64,000 nucleotides of DNA from Flavobacteriales bacterium UBA2306 (lineage in GTDB: Bacteria; Bacteroidota; Bacteroidia; Flavobacteriales; Weeksellaceae): positions 62,001 to 126,000 of the forward strand of contig DDVS01000005.1 in assembly GCA_002345565.1 (NCBI GenBank). Direction: 5' to 3'. Shown one piece after another: positions 60,104 through 64,000 of this stretch. Position numbers and translations under genes: made by a program. Under the pieces are notes generated by a model. It did no database searches. It saw only the letters and a list, made by a program, of their open reading frames with translations, and was not told the DNA's origin. Each line of letters begins with the position of its first letter. Position 1 is the stretch's first letter.

Positions 60104-60130
60104 AAAAGCTCCCAAATTTGGTAGCTTTTC
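60104..60130 (+). terminator. Terminator of the SlyD-type gene
   Basis: AAAAGCT pairs with AGCTTTT, extended by CC with GG, followed by T-rich sequence. Confidence 0.65.
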
Positions 60131-60291
60131 TTGTTTTTGGAAATAGGTTTGATGATTACTGCAACAATTATCAGAAAGTATAGTGACTCAAAAATGTTAT
60201 AACAAAATTCTTAACTTCGCCATCGAGCAATTTTTTAATGTGAAAAATTTACTCTAAAGATTTTATCAATTTCAAAACATAGAAACGACCT

Positions 60292-61512
60292 GTGAAAACA
60301 AATCAAAAATCTGCTGCTATTGGTTTTATATTTATCACTTTACTGATAGATATTACAGGCTGGGGAATCATCATTCCTGTTGTGCCGAAACTGATAGAAG
60401 AACTCATCCATGCAGACATCAGCGAAGCAGCTAAATACGGCGGATGGCTGAGTTTTGCTTATGCTTTTATCCAATTTGTTTTCTCACCTTTTGTAGGCAA
60501 CCTGAGTGATAAATTTGGGAGAAGACCCATCATTCTGTTGTCACTTTTTGGATTTTCTATAGATTATATTTTTTTAGCTCTGGCACCAAATATTTGGTTT
60601 CTTTTTATAGGTCGTATTATTGCCGGAATTACCGGTGCGAGTGTGACGACTGCAAGTGCGTACATTGCCGATATTTCAACGGATAAAGACCGTGCTAAGA
60701 ATTTTGGATTAATTGGTGCCGCCTTCGGATTAGGATTTATTATTGGACCGGTTTTAGGTGGTGTTTTAGGACATTACGGCTCTCGAGTTCCGTTTTATGC
60801 GGCGGCGGTTTTGTGTATGATTAATTTTATCTACGGCTATTTCATCTTACCAGAAAGTTTGGATAAAGAAAACCGCAGAGAATTTGATTGGAAACGAGCA
60901 AACCCAATAGGTTCTTTAAAACTACTTAGAAAACATCCTGAGATTTCTGGATTAGTCATTTCCTTGATTTTGATTTATATCGGCGGACACGCTGTGCAAA
61001 GCAACTGGAGTTTTTATACAATGTACAGATTTAATTGGGATGAGAGAATGGTAGGGATTTCTCTTGGTGTTTTAGGTTTGATGGTTGGACTGGTTCAAGG
61101 TTTATTAATCCGATGGATCAATCCAAAAATCGGAGACAAAAAGAGTATTTTCTATGGATTGTTATTGTATTCATTCGGGATGTTACTGTACGCCTTTGCT
61201 ACGGAAGGCTGGATGATGCTGGTGTTTACAATTCCCTATTGCTTGGGTGGAATTTGTGGTCCGGCTCTCCAATCCATTATTACTAAAAATATTCCGTCTA
61301 ACGAACAAGGAGAATTGCAAGGTGCATTAACCAGTCTGATGAGCGCCACATCTATCATTGGACCGCCATTAATGACGAATTTGTTCTATTACTTTACTCA
61401 TAAAGAAGCGCCATTTCAATTTCCGGGAGCGCCTTTTTTCTTAGCATTTTTGCTTTTTATGGCGAGTATCTATTTTGTTTATATCAATTTTAAAGACAAG
61501 AGGCAGAATTAG
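60292..61512 (+). CDS. MFS exporter of the TCR/Tet family
   Basis: 406 residues, 12 membrane segments. Start GTG at 60292. Motif A GNLSDKFGRRPIILLS between TM2 and TM3, motif C-like GLGFIIGPVLGG in TM5. It resembles proton-driven drug exporters such as TetA in its overall pattern, but no tetracycline-specific residues can be claimed. Substrate unknown. Confidence 0.85.
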   Translation: MKTNQKSAAIGFIFITLLIDITGWGIIIPVVPKLIEELIHADISEAAKYGGWLSFAYAFIQFVFSPFVGNLSDKFGRRPIILLSLFGFSIDYIFLALAPNIWFLFIGRIIAGITGASVTTASAYIADISTDKDRAKNFGLIGAAFGLGFIIGPVLGGVLGHYGSRVPFYAAAVLCMINFIYGYFILPESLDKENRREFDWKRANPIGSLKLLRKHPEISGLVISLILIYIGGHAVQSNWSFYTMYRFNWDERMVGISLGVLGLMVGLVQGLLIRWINPKIGDKKSIFYGLLLYSFGMLLYAFATEGWMMLVFTIPYCLGGICGPALQSIITKNIPSNEQGELQGALTSLMSATSIIGPPLMTNLFYYFTHKEAPFQFPGAPFFLAFLLFMASIYFVYINFKDKRQN

Positions 61513-61573
61513 TAATTATTCTTTTATGATAAAATTATAATAACTAAATGTCTGTTAGCTTTATAATCTTTCT

Positions 61574-61581
61574 TAATTTTG
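61574..61581 (+). promoter_or_regulatory. -7 box directly before tatA
   Basis: TAATTTTG ends 4 bases before the ATG at 61586. No ideal TTG upstream. Confidence 0.45.
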
Positions 61582-61585
61582 CAGA

Positions 61586-61909
61586 ATGGAATTGAGTTTA
61601 GGAGAAATGCTGATGATTGCCTTGGCAATTGTTGTTTTATTCGGACCAGATAAATTACCCGAGATTGCAAGAGGTCTGGGACAAGGCGTGCGTAAAATGC
61701 GTGGCGCTGTGGATGATATAAAATCCGAAATTATGAAGGAAGGAGATAATCCTCTCTCCGATATCAAAAAAGAAATAGACAAAGTGAAGCAGTCTGCTCA
61801 AGACTTCAATCCATTGGCAGAAAAGAAAAACAACGATTTTATAACACAAGAAACTCCTAAAGTTGACCTTTCCGAAGACGATACACACGAAGGTCCCGTA
61901 AGCCGATAA
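61586..61909 (+). CDS. tatA: Twin-arginine translocase subunit TatA/B type
   Basis: 107 residues: one short N-terminal membrane segment (5-20) with the FGPDKLPEIARGLGQ hinge, followed by an amphipathic helix and a charged tail. The pattern GEMLMIALAIVVLFGPDKLPE is typical of TatA/TatB. It forms the pore for folded proteins. tatC is not in this window. PAP2 follows 3 bases after its stop. Confidence 0.88.
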   Translation: MELSLGEMLMIALAIVVLFGPDKLPEIARGLGQGVRKMRGAVDDIKSEIMKEGDNPLSDIKKEIDKVKQSAQDFNPLAEKKNNDFITQETPKVDLSEDDTHEGPVSR

Positions 61910-61912
61910 ACT

Positions 61913-62467
61913 ATGAATGAACTGATTTCTCTGGACCAGCAGCTCCTGTTATTTCTCAATGGTTTGGGAAGTTCAACATTCGACCCATTTTGGCTTTTAG
62001 TAACTGGGAAATGGTTTTGGATACCGTTCTATGTAATTTTGTTATACTTGATTTATAAAGCAGTACCAAGGAGAAAATTAATTTTTGTCCTGATTTTCAT
62101 CGCCATTGGAATCGCCATTTCTGACCAATTGGCAAGTGTTTTCAAACACGGTATTGAGAGGTTAAGACCTTGTCACGATCCATTAATAATGGAAAAAATG
62201 AGAATGGTTATCTGTGGCGGACAATATGGTTTCTACTCTGCACACGCTTCCAGTTCCTTTTTCCTGGTTAGTTTTCTAACGATTTTAATTGGGAAAAACT
62301 ACAAATATCTTCCATATATACTGGTTTTTTGGGCGTGTATTGTGTCTTATAGCAGGATTTACGTTGGTGTTCATTATCCTGGCGATGTGGCATTTGGCGC
62401 AGCAGTCGGTTTTCTTTTGGGTGGCGTAATTGCCAATCTGACTAAGAAAGTTGTTAATAGAAATTAG
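61913..62467 (+). CDS. PAP2-superfamily membrane phosphatase
   Basis: 184 residues, five to six membrane segments. Three PAP2 motifs: KHGIERLRPC (about 80), GFYSAHASSSF (about 103) and SRIYVGVHYPGDV (about 145), giving the His/Arg/Asp catalytic set. Likely hydrolyses undecaprenyl pyrophosphate or a lipid phosphate at the inner membrane. Its stop codon lies within the first unit of an AAATTAG array. Confidence 0.9.
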   Translation: MNELISLDQQLLLFLNGLGSSTFDPFWLLVTGKWFWIPFYVILLYLIYKAVPRRKLIFVLIFIAIGIAISDQLASVFKHGIERLRPCHDPLIMEKMRMVICGGQYGFYSAHASSSFFLVSFLTILIGKNYKYLPYILVFWACIVSYSRIYVGVHYPGDVAFGAAVGFLLGGVIANLTKKVVNRN

Positions 62468-62516
62468 AAATTAGAAATTAGAAATTAGAAATTAGAAATT
62501 AGAAATTAGAAATTAA
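62461..62516 (+). repeat. Eight 7-base AAATTAG (TTAGAAA) units at the end of PAP2
   Basis: Seven perfect AAATTAG copies followed by one AAATTAA. The first overlaps the PAP2 stop (62465-62467). Confidence 0.95.
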
Positions 62517-62522
62517 TTTTGC

Positions 62523-62557
62523 TAACATCTAACATCTAACATCTAACATCTAACATC
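62523..62557 (+). repeat. Five 7-base TAACATC (AACATCT) units before the rlmH end
   Basis: Five perfect tandem copies fill the gap up to 2 bases before the rlmH stop. Confidence 0.95.
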
Positions 62558-62559
62558 TA

Positions 62560-63033
62560 CTAATCATTATGATAAGGTTTCCCTTGCAAAATAGTCGCTG
62601 CTCTGTAAATCTGTTCCACAAAAAATAATCGGATCATTTGATGCGTAAAAGTCATTTTAGATAGTGATATTTTTTCATTCGCACGGCCATAGATTTCATC
62701 AGAAAAACCATAAGCGCCACCAATCAGAAAATGGATTTTTTTCACAGAACTTCCCATCCAGTTATCAATCTTTACGGAAAATTCCCGGCTGGTAAATTGC
62801 TTTCCTTTTTCATCTAAAAGAATAACCAAATCAGAAGCATCCATGTGATTTTGAAATAGCTTGGCTTCCTCTTTTTTCAACTGGTCCGGAGTTAGGTTTT
62901 TAGCATTTTTCACATCCGAAATTTCGATGAGCTCAAAGTTCCAGTGTTTTGGGATTCTGGGTAGATAATATCTGATAAGAGAAACTATTTCTTTATCATC
63001 TGTCTTCCCGATGCAGAGCAAATTAATACGCAT
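62560..63033 (-). CDS. rlmH: 23S rRNA (pseudouridine1915-N3)-methyltransferase
   Basis: 157 residues, a small knotted SPOUT methyltransferase acting on the ribosome. It has the family end QMIRLFFVEQIYRAATILQGKPYHN, the HFLIGGAYGFSDEI glycine loop and LLDEKGKQFTS. It is complete. A minus-strand -7 box TATCTTTG lies at 63051-63058, directly facing that of the YihY gene. Confidence 0.97.
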   Translation of the reverse strand: MRINLLCIGKTDDKEIVSLIRYYLPRIPKHWNFELIEISDVKNAKNLTPDQLKKEEAKLFQNHMDASDLVILLDEKGKQFTSREFSVKIDNWMGSSVKKIHFLIGGAYGFSDEIYGRANEKISLSKMTFTHQMIRLFFVEQIYRAATILQGKPYHND

Positions 63034-63037
63034 TTAC

Positions 63038-63058
63038 TATATTTGTGGGGCAAAGATA
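63038..63058. promoter_or_regulatory. Face-to-face -7 boxes for rlmH and the YihY gene
   Basis: Plus-strand TATATTTG (63038-63045) and minus-strand TATCTTTG (63051-63058) point at each other with 5 bases between them, inside the 30-base divergent gap. Both transcripts would be leaderless or nearly so and could not be initiated at the same time. Confidence 0.5.
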
Positions 63059-63063
63059 AATGA

Positions 63064-64000
63064 ATGGCAAAACAATTACAGCGTTTTTTTCTCAGAATCA
63101 GAAATTTTTTTGATGAAATCCATATTCCGGTTTTAGGAATTTCTTTGTGGAGAATGTTCCGCGTTTACTTTGATGGCGTTTTCAAAAATCCTCTCGGAAG
63201 ACAAGCTGCTGGTATTTCCTGGAATTTTTTTCTTAGTCTTTTTCCTTTATTTTTGTTTCTCTTGTCAATTTTGCCGTATATGCCTCATTATGACAAGCTT
63301 CAGTTTTATATTTTCGAGGTATTGATGCCACGTATTTTCCCCTCTCATATGCAGAGTGATGTCATTAATTATATACAAAATAATGTTATCCCAAATATGG
63401 AAAGCATCAGCAATTTCACGATTTTGCTGTCTTTTATTTTTGCAACTAATGGTTGTTTTGCCCTTATTAACGGGTTTAATAGAAACACCGAGTTGCAGCG
63501 CGGATTTGTGAAAGAATATCTCCTGGCAATGCTTATCACATTTTGCTTCCTGAGTGTTGTGTTTCTTTCCATTTTCGGCATTTATTATAGCGAGGTGGTT
63601 CTCAAGCTTTTTAAACCAACTTATGAGATGACCTGGTTTATCCAAAATCTAACAAAAATTATTGGTTTGATTTCTTTTCCCTTGTTTTATTTGATTTTGC
63701 TCACCCTGTTTTATTGGGTAGGTTGTATTAAAATTACCAGAATCCGGGAAGCATTTCCTGGAGCTATTCTTACCACTAGTTTGTTTGTGATTCTGACCTA
63801 TTTTTTTGCCATCTATGTTGCGAATATTGCAAGGTATAATGTACTTTATGGCTCTATTGGTTCCATAATTCTAGTTATGGTTTGGGTTAACGTTAATGTT
63901 TTTCTTGTATTACTGGGGAATGAGCTTAACCTGGCCATCAAAAAAGTAAAACTGGAAAAATTGGTAAGAGACGAGATGAATTCTGAACCCGCAGGAGATT
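63064..64000 (+). CDS. YihY/virulence factor BrkB family membrane protein (3' end outside window)
   Basis: At least 312 residues are visible. Six membrane segments and the family motif RQAAGISWNFFLSLFPLFLFLLSILP near residue 46; a later AFPGAILTTSLFVILTYFFAIYVAN and YGSIGSIILVMVWV are the most conserved part. UPF0761 membrane proteins have no proven function; the old label RNase BN is wrong for this family. The frame is open at the window end, so the C-terminus is not seen. Confidence 0.9.
   Translation, partial: MAKQLQRFFLRIRNFFDEIHIPVLGISLWRMFRVYFDGVFKNPLGRQAAGISWNFFLSLFPLFLFLLSILPYMPHYDKLQFYIFEVLMPRIFPSHMQSDVINYIQNNVIPNMESISNFTILLSFIFATNGCFALINGFNRNTELQRGFVKEYLLAMLITFCFLSVVFLSIFGIYYSEVVLKLFKPTYEMTWFIQNLTKIIGLISFPLFYLILLTLFYWVGCIKITRIREAFPGAILTTSLFVILTYFFAIYVANIARYNVLYGSIGSIILVMVWVNVNVFLVLLGNELNLAIKKVKLEKLVRDEMNSEPAGD

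Noticed and set aside
60292..61512. Tetracycline resistance gene
   Set aside because: Only the general MFS/TCR pattern is visible; no basis for a specific drug or for recent transfer.
62461..62557. CRISPR array
   Set aside because: The units are 7 bases long with no spacers and no cas genes nearby.
1..64000. tRNA or rRNA genes
   Set aside because: No cloverleaf with a GTTC-A TpsiC arm or rRNA motif was recognised on either strand by eye; a tRNAscan-SE run would settle it.

Overview
The window reads as chromosomal DNA of a member of the Bacteroidota, class Flavobacteriia, most likely Chryseobacterium or a close relative in the Weeksellaceae. The evidence is low GC content, gliding-motility genes gldF and gldG, secreted proteins with type IX secretion (T9SS) C-terminal sorting domains, almost no Shine-Dalgarno sequences, and promoters of the Bacteroidota type (TTG, 16-21 bases, TAnnTTTG). 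The genus is an inference; the phylum is well supported. No rRNA, tRNA, CRISPR array, prophage or intact insertion sequence was recognised.

Layout. 1-0.8 kb: tail of an exonuclease III-type gene and a TRIC-type channel. 1.6-6.7 kb: a leucine operon on the minus strand (leuA, leuC, a SAM methyltransferase, leuD, leuB). 6.8-11.4 kb: a helical-repeat protein of unknown role, thrS, infC with a probable non-AUG start, and an HU protein. 11.8-16.6 kb: panD, a flippase-like membrane protein, rmuC, uvrC. 16.7-20.1 kb: stress-type and envelope small proteins, a lipoprotein thioredoxin, a MazG-like pyrophosphatase. 20.2-25 kb: DUF305 protein, acyl-CoA dehydrogenase, a membrane-anchored barnase with its barstar inhibitor and an acetyltransferase, an LRR T9SS protein, DinB. 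25-30 kb: lnt, gldG, gldF, hemJ on the minus strand. 30-36 kb: a T9SS metalloprotease, a D-cysteine desulfhydrase-like enzyme, a LysM glucosaminidase, hemL. 36-50 kb: an Old Yellow Enzyme, pyrG, yidC, trmH, rsmE, DUF808 protein, a split transketolase, an outer-membrane barrel, PhoH, a SAM hydrolase, tsaD. 50-64 kb: tamB, an Lrp regulator, a TPR-LuxR regulator, acpH, radA, SlyD-type isomerase, MFS exporter, tatA, PAP2 phosphatase, rlmH, and a truncated YihY gene.

Most genes are ordinary housekeeping or envelope genes. The unusual content lies between them, and once inside a gene. (1) Three structured elements at 28531-28638, 33411-33525 and 37694-37796 share ends and a core hairpin; two of them show a compensatory change in their terminal stem, so they look like one RNA or DNA family. 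(2) A REP-like palindromic repeat occurs at four loci, once in frame inside rsmE, where it adds about 22 residues. (3) Seven-base periodic repeats (AACNNNN and TTAGANN classes) sit directly before start codons (gldF, hemL, yidC, barstar) and fill the gap between PAP2 and rlmH. (4) Several genes have the -7 promoter box 3-5 bases before the start codon, which predicts leaderless mRNAs.
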